A stretch of DNA of 46,508 bases, from NCBI GenBank assembly GCA_947461795.1, contig CANHMG010000008.1, forward strand, positions 1-46,508. The letters run 5' to 3'. Below are positions 19,752 through 29,030 of the stretch, piece by piece. Below the pieces are notes generated by a model. That model did not search any database and was not told the DNA's origin. It was given only the letters and a program-made list of their open reading frames with translations. The DNA is from Flavobacteriaceae bacterium. Lineage in GTDB: Bacteria; Bacteroidota; Bacteroidia; Flavobacteriales; Flavobacteriaceae. Numbering within the stretch: the stretch's first letter is position 1; every line of letters starts with the position of its first letter. The translations under genes were made by a program, and so were the position numbers.

Positions 19752-20197
19752 TGAGATATTTTCATTTGTATATGGGGAATATCATCTTCCAAATAGGTTT
19801 CACTGGTTACTTCAAAACCATGACTTTCATAAAACTTTTGTAAATACAGTTGCGCAGAAATTGTAATTGTTGACGTATTGTAATTGTCTTTAATCGCAGC
19901 AATGGCTTTTTGCATCAATTCGTGCCCCCATTTCTTGTCGCGACTACTGGCGTCGACGACTACACGCCCAATCGAAGCTGCTCCAAAATAATCTCCCGCA
20001 TCAAAAAGTCTTGCATAGGCTACAATTTTTGAATCGTATTCGCCAATAAGATGCAAAGCCTTTGCATCCTTTCCGTCAATGTCTTGGTAGACGCAATTTT
20101 GCTCCACGACAAACACTTCACTTCGTAATTGTAATAAATTATATAGCTCGGTTGTAGATAGTTCCTGAAATCGCTTTATTTTCCATGCTAACATCAT
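19748..20197 (-). CDS. GNAT-family N-acetyltransferase (ElaA-like)
   Basis: 149 aa; 'LRSEVFVVEQNCVYQDIDGKDAKALHL...SIGRVVVDASSRDKKWGHELMQKA...FYESHGFE'. Confidence 0.9.
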   Translation of the reverse strand: MMLAWKIKRFQELSTTELYNLLQLRSEVFVVEQNCVYQDIDGKDAKALHLIGEYDSKIVAYARLFDAGDYFGAASIGRVVVDASSRDKKWGHELMQKAIAAIKDNYNTSTITISAQLYLQKFYESHGFEVTSETYLEDDIPHIQMKISH

Positions 20198-21189
20198 TGC
20201 TTTTTCTTTTGAGGTTTCTTGATAAACTCTATCGACTTAATAATTGCTTCTAGTTCGAACATTAAATCTCTTTTCTCTTTTGACGGATCATAGCAAAATC
20301 CTTCTAAGACCAGAATTCTTTTGTTCGCTCGATCAATGATGTTGTAATTGATGAAAGGTCCGGACATAAAATCATTTTTGAGTTCCCACGTGCCTTTAGT
20401 TTCGTAGGCTTCTTTCCCTTTAATATTGATGTGAAATAAATACGGCGCATACGAATCTTCTGTAACCATTTGGGTATTGCGAGCCTTGCCGTGGATGTAC
20501 AAGTTCCCAATCGAGTCGCGTGTTCTGATGATACTCCGTGTTATGGGAAGATTGCGGTTGATCGCGCCAAGAGGTATTTGGTAAATCAAAACGCTGGTAT
20601 TGCCACTTGTGATTTCCTTTTTGAGCCAGATAAACTTGCGTCGTTCCAACACATAGTTATAGCCTTTTGGAATTTTGAGATCGATTCTGAATTTTTTATT
20701 GATTTTCTTTGTACTAATGATTGCGGTATCAATAGCGCGTTGGTTTTCTTCTATTTCGGTTTGACGCATTTTGGAAATTATAGTCGATGCGTTTTTTTCA
20801 ATCAAATCAAGAATAATTGGCGTCGTTTTTCCTGAAATGTGAATCACGTTTTGGGGAAAAGCGTACTCATTTTCGATAATCTCGAATCTGTTTTTTGATT
20901 CTTTTTTAATGACAATAATATTTCTAGAATTAATCATATAGCCCTCCAACAGTTTTACAGGGAACTGGTTGATTGTAAAAAGAGGTTCTTCTTGAGGCAA
21001 ACCAACGACTGGCGAGGCAAATTTATTTCGAATTGTATCACCGATTTCGCCGTTCCACAACGGGTCGTCGATGATGACAGAGATTGTATTTATTTTGCCG
21101 GTTGTTTTTTCTTTCTCCTTGTAGTTTTTAAACTGGCAAGACTGCAAAAAAACAGAAAAAATAAGCACAAAAAAAAGGGCTTTTTTCAT
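20194..21189 (-). CDS. DUF4837-family lipoprotein
   Basis: 331 aa; lipoprotein signal MKKALFFVLIFSVFLQSCQF; the Bacteroidota family DUF4837. Confidence 0.8.
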   Translation of the reverse strand: MKKALFFVLIFSVFLQSCQFKNYKEKEKTTGKINTISVIIDDPLWNGEIGDTIRNKFASPVVGLPQEEPLFTINQFPVKLLEGYMINSRNIIVIKKESKNRFEIIENEYAFPQNVIHISGKTTPIILDLIEKNASTIISKMRQTEIEENQRAIDTAIISTKKINKKFRIDLKIPKGYNYVLERRKFIWLKKEITSGNTSVLIYQIPLGAINRNLPITRSIIRTRDSIGNLYIHGKARNTQMVTEDSYAPYLFHINIKGKEAYETKGTWELKNDFMSGPFINYNIIDRANKRILVLEGFCYDPSKEKRDLMFELEAIIKSIEFIKKPQKKKQ

Positions 21190-21215
21190 ATTGTGTTTAC
21201 TATGAAATAAGCCCT
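21169..21215 (-). terminator. Terminator-like hairpin of the upstream mltD-like gene, overlapping the DUF4837 start codon
   Basis: Minus strand: AGGGCTTATTTCATA-gtaaacacaa-TATGAAAAAAGCCCT-TTTTTTT; 14 of 15 bp paired, 10-nt loop, U-tract. The 3' arm contains the ATG (complement 21187-21189). Confidence 0.75.
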
Positions 21216-21237
21216 AAATTTAGTTAGTTTTTTTAAA

Positions 21238-23514
21238 CTATCCGTTAATTTTCAATTTCATTCCTGGTTTTAAAGAATTACCGTTGATTCCGTTCCATTT
21301 TTTGATATCTGAAACACTAACTCCAGGGTATTTTTTGGCAATGCTAAAAAGAGAATCTCCTTTTTTAACGTAGTAATGATTCTCTGCTTCTGATTTTGAA
21401 ACTTTATCTTTTTTGGTCGTTCTTTCAGCAACTGATTGACTGCTATCGACGATTAATTTTTTAGAAACTATTAATTTATCGCCCAATTGAATCGTATCAT
21501 CTTCAAGATTATTCCACATTTTTAAATCTGAAATAGCCACATTGTTTTTTCTAGCAATTGTTCCTAAATTATCTCCTGATTGAACTATATACTCAATGTT
21601 TTTAATTTCGGTTTTAGGGGCAATTTGTACTTTTTCTTCACTATTGGTGATGTCAGCAATTTTAAGTTTGCTTTCTAATTGAATCGTATTATCTTGTAAA
21701 TTATTCCACTTTTTCAAATCATCAATAGTAATGTTGTGTTTTTTAGCGATTGTAGATAAATTATCACCTTGTTCAACAACATAAAAATCCTCTGGTTTAT
21801 TATTGCTTTCTATTGCTTCTTTTTTGGTTTTATCATTCAAAGCAATATTGTCAGACTTAATTAACTTCTTAACTGTTGAAACAATTCTTTCGTTTTTAAT
21901 AATTTTCAATTCCTTTCCTAATGCAACATTGTTACTTTTAAGTTTGTTCCATTTTTTGATATCGCTCATAGCAACATCATATTTTGCTGCAATTTCACTT
22001 AAATTATCACCTTTTCTCACTTTGTGAAATTTCGTCACATCTTGAAAAGTAACTACTTTTTCTTCCTTATATACTTTCTGTTCTTTCGGTGTGGTTTGAG
22101 CTATACTATTTGATGTTGTTTTAGTATTGGAAGCCACAGTTGTAGAATCAATTTTTGGTTTTTTGACACGTGCGGCAATTCTTTCGCTGGTAATGATTTT
22201 CAATTTTCGTCCAAGCGGTGCCTTGTTACTCTTCAGCTTATTCCATTTTTTGATATCTGACATCGAAACGTCATATCGATCCGCTATTTCGCTTAAGTTA
22301 TCGCCACGTTTTACTTTATGAAACTTCGTTCTTGAAACTGTATAGCTTTCACCACTTTCAATAGAGTCGCGAGACGCTATAGATTGAAAGCGAGAAAATG
22401 GTTTTTCACGCATATCCATTTCGTGTTGCACATAAGCATAAATCTTTTCTTCATTAGAAGTAAAAACGGCTATTTTATCTAACGGCAAACGCAAGAAATG
22501 TTTGTTGTCAAAATAAGCTGGAACTACATTCAATTTAAATTGAGGGTTCAACATCTGCAATTGAGCTACTGGAATATCTAATAAATCCGACAGCTGTTTG
22601 AAGGATATTTGCTTTTGAATCATAATAGTATCCGTTGCAAAATGCTTTACAATTGCGCGATTAGGAACAATTCCGTGTTCTTTATGGTATTCATAAATAT
22701 ACATTGTAGCTAGAAAAGCGGGTACATAACCTTGTGTTTCTTGTGGTAAATATTTTCTAATATTCCAAAAATTTTGTTGACCACCAGAACGTCTGATTGC
22801 TTTCGCTACATTTCCAGGTCCTGAGTTATAGGAAGCAAGAACCAAATCCCAATCACCAAAAATTTTATACATGTTGGTCATGTATTGTGCGGCAGCTTCA
22901 CTCGCTTTTAAAGGATCGCTTCTGTCGTCTACATAAGAATCAATACTCAAATTATATTGCTTTCCGGTTTGATACATAAATTGCCAAAGTCCAGTTGCGC
23001 CAACTCTTGAAACTGCTTTTGGATTTAAAGCTGATTCTACCACTGCCAAATATTTGATCTCCAATGGCACGTTTTGCTTGGCTAAAGCATCTTCAAAAAG
23101 CGGAAAATAATACTCAGAAATCGCCATCAAACGTTCGTAAGCTTTTTTTCTGTTTTTAAGAAAAGACTTTATGATATTTTCTAAACCTTGATTGTATTCG
23201 ATATGAAATGGAGATTTAGAATCCATGTCTTTCAATCGTTGTTTCAATAAAGCTGTTGGCAATTCATAATCTACTTTTTCATCAAGATTGATGTTTTTGA
23301 TATCGTTTTCCAAGTCATTATACAAGTCTAAACTTGTCAATTCTTTCATCCATAAGCTATCAACGCATGAAGCGATATTGTCTTTTACGAAAGTTTTTTT
23401 GATTGAATCGAGATAGGATACATTACTTTGGGGCTTGGTAAAAAGATCCTGTGCGAAGGTCGTGCTAACAAAAAATAGTATAGTGACGACTGTGATTATT
23501 TTTTTTAATTTCAT
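21238..23514 (-). CDS. MltD-like lytic transglycosylase with five C-terminal LysM domains
   Basis: SLT domain 'LAVVESALNPKAVSRVGATGLWQFMYQTGKQYNL', 'ASYNSGPGNVAKAIRRSGG'; five LysM modules (YxVxxGDxLxxIAxK...DLKxWN). Start set at MKLKKIITVV. Confidence 0.92.
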   Translation of the reverse strand: MKLKKIITVVTILFFVSTTFAQDLFTKPQSNVSYLDSIKKTFVKDNIASCVDSLWMKELTSLDLYNDLENDIKNINLDEKVDYELPTALLKQRLKDMDSKSPFHIEYNQGLENIIKSFLKNRKKAYERLMAISEYYFPLFEDALAKQNVPLEIKYLAVVESALNPKAVSRVGATGLWQFMYQTGKQYNLSIDSYVDDRSDPLKASEAAAQYMTNMYKIFGDWDLVLASYNSGPGNVAKAIRRSGGQQNFWNIRKYLPQETQGYVPAFLATMYIYEYHKEHGIVPNRAIVKHFATDTIMIQKQISFKQLSDLLDIPVAQLQMLNPQFKLNVVPAYFDNKHFLRLPLDKIAVFTSNEEKIYAYVQHEMDMREKPFSRFQSIASRDSIESGESYTVSRTKFHKVKRGDNLSEIADRYDVSMSDIKKWNKLKSNKAPLGRKLKIITSERIAARVKKPKIDSTTVASNTKTTSNSIAQTTPKEQKVYKEEKVVTFQDVTKFHKVRKGDNLSEIAAKYDVAMSDIKKWNKLKSNNVALGKELKIIKNERIVSTVKKLIKSDNIALNDKTKKEAIESNNKPEDFYVVEQGDNLSTIAKKHNITIDDLKKWNNLQDNTIQLESKLKIADITNSEEKVQIAPKTEIKNIEYIVQSGDNLGTIARKNNVAISDLKMWNNLEDDTIQLGDKLIVSKKLIVDSSQSVAERTTKKDKVSKSEAENHYYVKKGDSLFSIAKKYPGVSVSDIKKWNGINGNSLKPGMKLKING

Positions 23515-23723
23515 ATAGTATATTTTTATTTCTGTAGGTAGAAAGTATGTTCTTAAGCTTCTAAAATTTTTCTTTTCGAGGACGTCTATCATTTCAAATC
23601 GTTCTAATTCAAAACATTGTCCGTGGCAAAAGTAGGAATCTTATAATAATTAAAACTATATTTATAACTTAAAGTTGTCCTAAATATTGTAAAAAGTTGC
23701 TTCTTGTCGTGTTAATTGTGATT

Positions 23724-24911
23724 TTAATCGAGGATTGCGGCTATTCCAGGCAAGGTTCTTCCTTCGAGCATTTCGAGCATGGCGCCACCGCCAGTTGACA
23801 CATAACTCATTTTTTCTTCCAATCCGAACTGTTTTACAGCCGACACAGAATCGCCACCACCAACCAAAGAAAAGGCGCCGTTTGCAGTTGCTTCAGCGAT
23901 ATAATTCCCCAATTCGATGGTTCCGTTAGCAAAAGAAGGCATTTCAAAAACACCCAAAGGTCCGTTCCAGAGAATGGTTTTAGATTCAAGAATGATTTTT
24001 TTGAAATTCTCTAATGATTTTGGCCCAGCATCTAAACCTTGCCAGCCATCTGGAATATTGTTCACATCAATAATTTGTGTCTTCGCGTCGTTAGAAAATG
24101 CATCTGCAGCAATTACATCAACCGGAATATGAATTTGCACTCCCTTTTCCTTTGCCAATCGCAAAATTTCTAAAGCCAATTCTTGTTTGTCGTCTTCACA
24201 AATAGAATCGCCAATTTTCCCGCCGAGTGCTTTTACGAAAGTGAACGTCATGCCACCGCCGATAATCATATGATCTACTTTGTCTAAAATATTTTCAATC
24301 ACCGTAATTTTTGAAGAAACTTTTGAACCTCCAAGAACGGCGGTTACAGGTTTCTCGCTATTTTTTAAAACTCTGTTTAGGCTTTCTATTTCTCTTGCTA
24401 ATAACAATCCAAAGCATTTTGTATTTGGGAAAAATTGGGCAATTATTGTTGTAGATGCGTGTGCGCGGTGCGCGGTACCAAAAGCGTCATTCACGTAGAT
24501 GTTTCCCAATGAAGCCAATTCTTTTGAAAACGCTACATCGCCTGCTTCCTCTTCATTGTGAAAACGCAAATTTTCTAACAATAAAACTTCTCCCGCTTTT
24601 AGATTTGCCGCAGCCGTTTGTGCTGGTTCTCCAATACAATTCTCAGCGAATTTTACCGTAACTCCTAGAATTTCCGATGCGGTTGCAAGAATGTGCTTTA
24701 AAGAATATTTTGCTTCCACGCCTTTTGGTCTTCCTAAATGCGACATCAAAATGACACTTCCGCCATCGGCAAGGATTTTATCGATGGTTGGTTTGGCAGC
24801 TTCAATTCGGGTGGCATCAGTCACATGGAAATTTTCGTCTAAAGGCACATTAAAATCAACGCGAATGAGTGCTTTTTTGTCTTTGAAATTGAAGTCAGCT
24901 AGTGTTTTCAT
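23724..24911 (-). CDS. pgk: Phosphoglycerate kinase
   Basis: [28 protein letters not shown]...[10 protein letters not shown]...[13 protein letters not shown]. The ORF-track N-terminus upstream of this Met is spurious. Confidence 0.96.
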   Translation of the reverse strand: MKTLADFNFKDKKALIRVDFNVPLDENFHVTDATRIEAAKPTIDKILADGGSVILMSHLGRPKGVEAKYSLKHILATASEILGVTVKFAENCIGEPAQTAAANLKAGEVLLLENLRFHNEEEAGDVAFSKELASLGNIYVNDAFGTAHRAHASTTIIAQFFPNTKCFGLLLAREIESLNRVLKNSEKPVTAVLGGSKVSSKITVIENILDKVDHMIIGGGMTFTFVKALGGKIGDSICEDDKQELALEILRLAKEKGVQIHIPVDVIAADAFSNDAKTQIIDVNNIPDGWQGLDAGPKSLENFKKIILESKTILWNGPLGVFEMPSFANGTIELGNYIAEATANGAFSLVGGGDSVSAVKQFGLEEKMSYVSTGGGAMLEMLEGRTLPGIAAILD

Positions 24912-24995
24912 GGAAGTTTGGTTTTTTAAATCTGCTGCAAATATACACTTAAATCTTTTTCGAGAAATCCTACGAAGCACAAAACGTGATTGAAT

Positions 24996-25092
24996 AGCCC
25001 CGATTGCAGCGGCATCCTTTTTTGTTTTTGAAAGACTGCTCAACTACGCTCGGTGTGACAATAAAACAAAAAAGATATAGCGAAAAGCGGGA
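24996..25092. repeat. Copy 2 of the structured dispersed intergenic element
   Basis: AGCCCCGATTGCAGCGGCATCCTTTTTTGTTTT...AAAACAAAAAAGATATAGCGAAAAGCGGGA. Inner arms CTTTTTTGTTTT/AAAACAAAAAAG are a perfect 12-bp inverted repeat. Outer left arm matches copy 1 at 20 of 22 positions. Confidence 0.85.
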
Positions 25093-25137
25093 CGACGGTT
25101 GAATCGTGACGAATTGTGCTGCTCCCACACAATAAAC

Positions 25138-25168
25138 TTTGGCTCTTGGCAACTTTCTGTTATATTTG
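25138..25168 (+). promoter_or_regulatory. Bacteroidetes primary-sigma promoter of holB (TTTG-N19-TATATTTG)
   Basis: TTTG at 25138-25141, exactly 19 nt, TATATTTG at 25161-25168. Matches the -33 TTTG / -7 TAnnTTTG consensus. Confidence 0.6.
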
Positions 25169-25171
25169 CTC

Positions 25172-26320
25172 ATGCTATTTTCAAAAATTTTAGGACAGGA
25201 TTACATCAAGAATCACTTGACAAAAAGCGCGCTTTCCGGCCGTATTCCGCATGCGCAATTGTTTGTCGGACCGGAAGGCTGTGGCACTTTGGCGATGGCG
25301 ATTGCTTATGCGCAGTTTATTTTGTGCAACAATCTGGATTCCGAAAATGCCGGTGGAAATGAAGCATGTAATTTGAAATTTCAAAATCTTTCGCATCCGG
25401 ATTTGCATTTTGTGTATCCGACTGTTACCACCGAAGACGTAAAAACCAAACCTAAAAGCCTTGATTTTATTACCGATTGGCGGCAATTCGTTGCGGAAAA
25501 TCCGTATGGAAGCTTGTTTGATTGGTATCAAGTGTTGGGCGTGCAAAACAAGCAAGGAGAAATTCGTGAAGCAGATGCACAGGAAGTTTTGAAATCCTTG
25601 GCTTTGAAATCCTATGAAGGTGGTTATAAAGTCATGATTGTTTGGATGGCGGAAAAGATGAATAATACTGCGTCTAACAAGTTGCTAAAACTACTGGAAG
25701 AACCAGCGGACAAAACGTTGTTTATTTTGATTGTTGAAAATGAAGAAGATTTGATTCAGACCATTCGATCGCGTTGCCAAGCGCTGCATTTTGGTGCTTT
25801 ACCTGAAAAGGAAATCACCGCTTCCTTGGTTTCACGTGAAAATATTGAACCTCGATTGGCGTCTAAAATCGCACATCAGGCGCAAGGAAATTACAACAAG
25901 GCGTTACAATTGCTGCAAGAAAATGGCGAAGATGCGGTTTTTGAAAAATGGTTTGTCGATTGGGTTCGTGCTGCTTTTAGAGCCAAAGGCAATGCAGCTG
26001 CGATTCAAGATTTGATTGCTTGGAGTGAACAAATTGCCGGTTTAGGTCGCGAAACACAAAAGAAATTCTTGAGTTATTGCATTACGATGTTTCGTCATGC
26101 TTTGTTGTTGAATTATCAAACGACGAGTTTGGTTTTTATGGAGCCCAAAATCGAGAAGTTTAAATTGGAGAATTTTGCTCCGTTTGTGAATGGCAATAAT
26201 ATTCAAGCGATTTTTCAAGAGCTTTCTGACGCGATGTATCATATAGAACGCAATGGAAATGCGAAAATAATCCTGACCGATTTATCTATCAAACTCACGC
26301 GTTTAATTCATAAAAACTAA
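25172..26320 (+). CDS. holB: DNA polymerase III subunit delta'
   Basis: MLFSKILGQDYIKNHLTKSALSGRIPHAQLFVGPEGCG...EKMNNTASNKLLKLLEEPADKTLFILI...IRSRCQ. Confidence 0.9.
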   Translation: MLFSKILGQDYIKNHLTKSALSGRIPHAQLFVGPEGCGTLAMAIAYAQFILCNNLDSENAGGNEACNLKFQNLSHPDLHFVYPTVTTEDVKTKPKSLDFITDWRQFVAENPYGSLFDWYQVLGVQNKQGEIREADAQEVLKSLALKSYEGGYKVMIVWMAEKMNNTASNKLLKLLEEPADKTLFILIVENEEDLIQTIRSRCQALHFGALPEKEITASLVSRENIEPRLASKIAHQAQGNYNKALQLLQENGEDAVFEKWFVDWVRAAFRAKGNAAAIQDLIAWSEQIAGLGRETQKKFLSYCITMFRHALLLNYQTTSLVFMEPKIEKFKLENFAPFVNGNNIQAIFQELSDAMYHIERNGNAKIILTDLSIKLTRLIHKN

Positions 26321-26324
26321 GCTG

Positions 26325-26708
26325 ATGGTTAATAGTGCTCCCATTCTGATTTTAATTTTTCTTGCCGTAACTTTTATTCAATCTGGTTATGACAAAGTCA
26401 TGGACTGGAGCGGAAATGTAACTTGGTTGAAAGAACATTTTGCTAAAACTCGATTGAAAAATCATGTGCCATTGGCGTTGCTTCACGTGCTAATTTTGGA
26501 ATTGATTTCGGGTATTTTGTGTATTGTAGGATGCATCGAATTGTTAGTCAATAGCGGCCGTACTTTCGGCTTGTACGGCGGAATTTTTTCGTGTATTACT
26601 TTGATCATGCTATTGTTTGGACAGCGATTGGCGAAAGATTACGATGGCGCAAGAACGATTGTTATTTATTTTGTTCCAGCCGTGATGGTGGTATATTGGT
26701 TGAGCTAG
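26325..26708 (+). CDS. Small DoxX-like integral membrane protein
   Basis: 127 aa with about four predicted TM segments; 'FIQSGYDKVMDWSGNVTWLKEHFAKT'. Confidence 0.65.
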   Translation: MVNSAPILILIFLAVTFIQSGYDKVMDWSGNVTWLKEHFAKTRLKNHVPLALLHVLILELISGILCIVGCIELLVNSGRTFGLYGGIFSCITLIMLLFGQRLAKDYDGARTIVIYFVPAVMVVYWLS

Positions 26709-26723
26709 AGAGTGGACTTGTTG

Positions 26724-28997
26724 CTAAACATTCAAACTCGCTCTAAACAATTTTAATTCATCCCAAGTGAATGTATCGCCGTACTTTTCTTTGAGTGGAT
26801 TGAGCGATTCTTCTTCATAACCTTCGAAAGCTTGCGCTAAGGCTTTTAATTTATCTTCCGGCAGCACTTCTGAAATGGTGACGGCTTTGATTTCAATCAA
26901 TTTTGCTAAGTGCGTGCAAATGGTTTGTTTGGTCAATTTCCGAATATTGGCTATTTCAGAAATGGTGTTTTTCTCTTGCCATAGTTCATAGGTCACAAGG
27001 AAAGTTGATTTCTTCGGTTCTTTGGTCTTCGCCGCTTTTTTGGAGGTGTAGCGTTCTACATCATATTCGTCTTCAATCAAGGTTACGTTTTGCGCTTTGA
27101 ATTCGGTTTGAATCGCTTCGACTTTATTCGTTTTGTAATTTCTAATCGCTGCGGTGTTGATGTTCTCTTTTGAAATTTCCTGTCCAGTAGCAATGGTTTG
27201 AATGAGCACTTTTGCTTTCATCATGCGCAAGATTGCTTTGGTTTGTAATTCTTCCAACTCGAGCAATTCATCAAAATAAGCTTTGGCTTTTTTGACACGT
27301 TTGATTTCTTCTAATTTCCATAGAATCTCACCTACCAAACCGTCCATGGCTTTGAAAAAATAATCATACGCCGCTTGTATTCTTTCCGAAACAAAATTGA
27401 TGTCTACTGAATCAGCCTCGAACACTTTGTTCAATTGATTTAGAAACTTGCGAGCAGGTTCAACCAATTCACCCATGATCTCGGCATTTTGCTTTGCCCA
27501 AACGGCGTGCTTTGCCTTTTCAGAAATTTCCGATTTCTCGTTGTAACTGAATTGATGATTACGCCATTCTTGCGCTAAGACAGACCAATCGAAAGTATTT
27601 TTAAGATAGGAATGCACAAACTTCATAGTCTCCGTTTGAAGTGTATTTGCTAAAATGGAAGGTTCCGCTTTGTTGGTGGCATAATTCATGACATCTTGAT
27701 CGCTCGAAATCCCATTCATTTTCAATGGAGAAAGCAAAACCAAGCCGTTTAACGAACGAAGTCGAGAAAGTGCCACATACACTTGTCCAGGAAGAAAAAC
27801 TTGCGACACGTCGATTGCAGCTTTGTCGAACGTTAATCCTTGGCTTTTGTGAACGGTAATGGCCCACGCCAATTTGATAGGATAATGCACGAAGGTTCCT
27901 AAAACTTCTTCTTCGATTTCTTTCGTCATTTCGTTGACAGTGTAGCGGATGTTTTGCCATTCATACTTTTCGACCGCAATGGTTACGTTTTCCTCGGGGA
28001 AATTCACTAAAATTTCCTCGGCTGACAGCGACTGTACGACGCCCATTTTTCCGTTGAAATATTGCTTGTTGAAAGACAAGTCGTTTTTGACGAACATTAC
28101 TTGCGCGCCGACTTTGAGTTCAAGTTGCGCATCAACAGGATATATTTTATCTGGAAAATCGCCGACAATTTCTGGCAAATACTTGACTAGTTTACCTTTG
28201 AGATCAACTAAAGATTGCTGATTGATGGCGTCTGCTTTGGCATTGTGAGTTGTTAGCGTGATATAACCTTGATTAGACTTCAGATCAAAATGAGGTTGAA
28301 CGTAAGCATTTAGTTTTTGAATGTCTTTGGCTGTAATTTCGTTGTTCCGCAGATTATTCAAAATGGAGATAAAGGCATCGTCGGATTGCCGGAATATTTT
28401 GGAAAGTTCGATGTAAATGGGCGGATTATTTTGAACCACGTGGGAATGGAAAAAGAACTTCCCTTTATAATATTTTTTCAACACGCTCCATTCTTCGTCT
28501 TTCACGACTGGTGGCAATTGCAATAAATCGCCGATATACACCAATTGAACACCACCAAAGGGCATACGGTTTTTGCGAATTGATTGCATGGTAAAGTCGA
28601 TGGCATCTAACAAATCGGACCGCAGCATGCTGACTTCATCAATAATCAGCAATTCCATATTGCGGATTACCGCCTTCTTGAGTCCGCTCATTTTGAAGTG
28701 TCGAACTAGGGTGTTTTTGGTTTCAAATTTTACGAAATCGGAAAAATGTGGCGCAATGGTGTCGGGAATAAATCCACCAAATGGCAACTGAAACATCGAG
28801 TGAATGGTAACGCCCGATGCGTTGAGAGCCGCAATTCCGGTTGGAGCGACAACTACTGTGTTTTTGTGTGTGGTTTGAATGATTTCCCGCAGTAGTGTAG
28901 TCTTTCCTGTTCCGGCTTTTCCGGTAAGAAAAATAGATCTTTGGGTTTGATTGATAAATTGAAGCGTGTATTTTGCTTCGGCTGAGATAGTTTCCAT
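26724..28997 (-). CDS. PIF1/RecD2-like ATP-dependent helicase with C-terminal helix-turn-helix-like segment
   Basis: 'FLTGKAGTGKTTLLREI', 'VVAPTGIAALNASGVTIHSMFQLPFG', 'LLIIDEVSMLRSDLLDAID', 'AWAITVHKSQGLTFDKAAID', 'VALSRLRSL'. Start set at METISAEAKY. Confidence 0.9.
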   Translation of the reverse strand: METISAEAKYTLQFINQTQRSIFLTGKAGTGKTTLLREIIQTTHKNTVVVAPTGIAALNASGVTIHSMFQLPFGGFIPDTIAPHFSDFVKFETKNTLVRHFKMSGLKKAVIRNMELLIIDEVSMLRSDLLDAIDFTMQSIRKNRMPFGGVQLVYIGDLLQLPPVVKDEEWSVLKKYYKGKFFFHSHVVQNNPPIYIELSKIFRQSDDAFISILNNLRNNEITAKDIQKLNAYVQPHFDLKSNQGYITLTTHNAKADAINQQSLVDLKGKLVKYLPEIVGDFPDKIYPVDAQLELKVGAQVMFVKNDLSFNKQYFNGKMGVVQSLSAEEILVNFPEENVTIAVEKYEWQNIRYTVNEMTKEIEEEVLGTFVHYPIKLAWAITVHKSQGLTFDKAAIDVSQVFLPGQVYVALSRLRSLNGLVLLSPLKMNGISSDQDVMNYATNKAEPSILANTLQTETMKFVHSYLKNTFDWSVLAQEWRNHQFSYNEKSEISEKAKHAVWAKQNAEIMGELVEPARKFLNQLNKVFEADSVDINFVSERIQAAYDYFFKAMDGLVGEILWKLEEIKRVKKAKAYFDELLELEELQTKAILRMMKAKVLIQTIATGQEISKENINTAAIRNYKTNKVEAIQTEFKAQNVTLIEDEYDVERYTSKKAAKTKEPKKSTFLVTYELWQEKNTISEIANIRKLTKQTICTHLAKLIEIKAVTISEVLPEDKLKALAQAFEGYEEESLNPLKEKYGDTFTWDELKLFRASLNV

Positions 28998-29030
28998 TTG
29001 GCTTAGATTAGAAAACAAAAATAGTGATTT

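Noticed and set aside
23735-24993. Plus-strand ORFs of 64-100 aa over pgk
   Set aside because: Antisense to a clear pgk; no start context or family signature.
25828-25843. Third parS-like word GGTTTCACGTGAAAAT
   Set aside because: Only 13 of 16 to TGTTNCACGTGAAACA, with outer positions lost; inside holB codons. The inner palindrome alone is not enough to call it.
27601-27960. 119-aa minus ORF inside the helicase gene
   Set aside because: Out-of-frame overlap with a well-supported PIF1-type helicase on the same strand.
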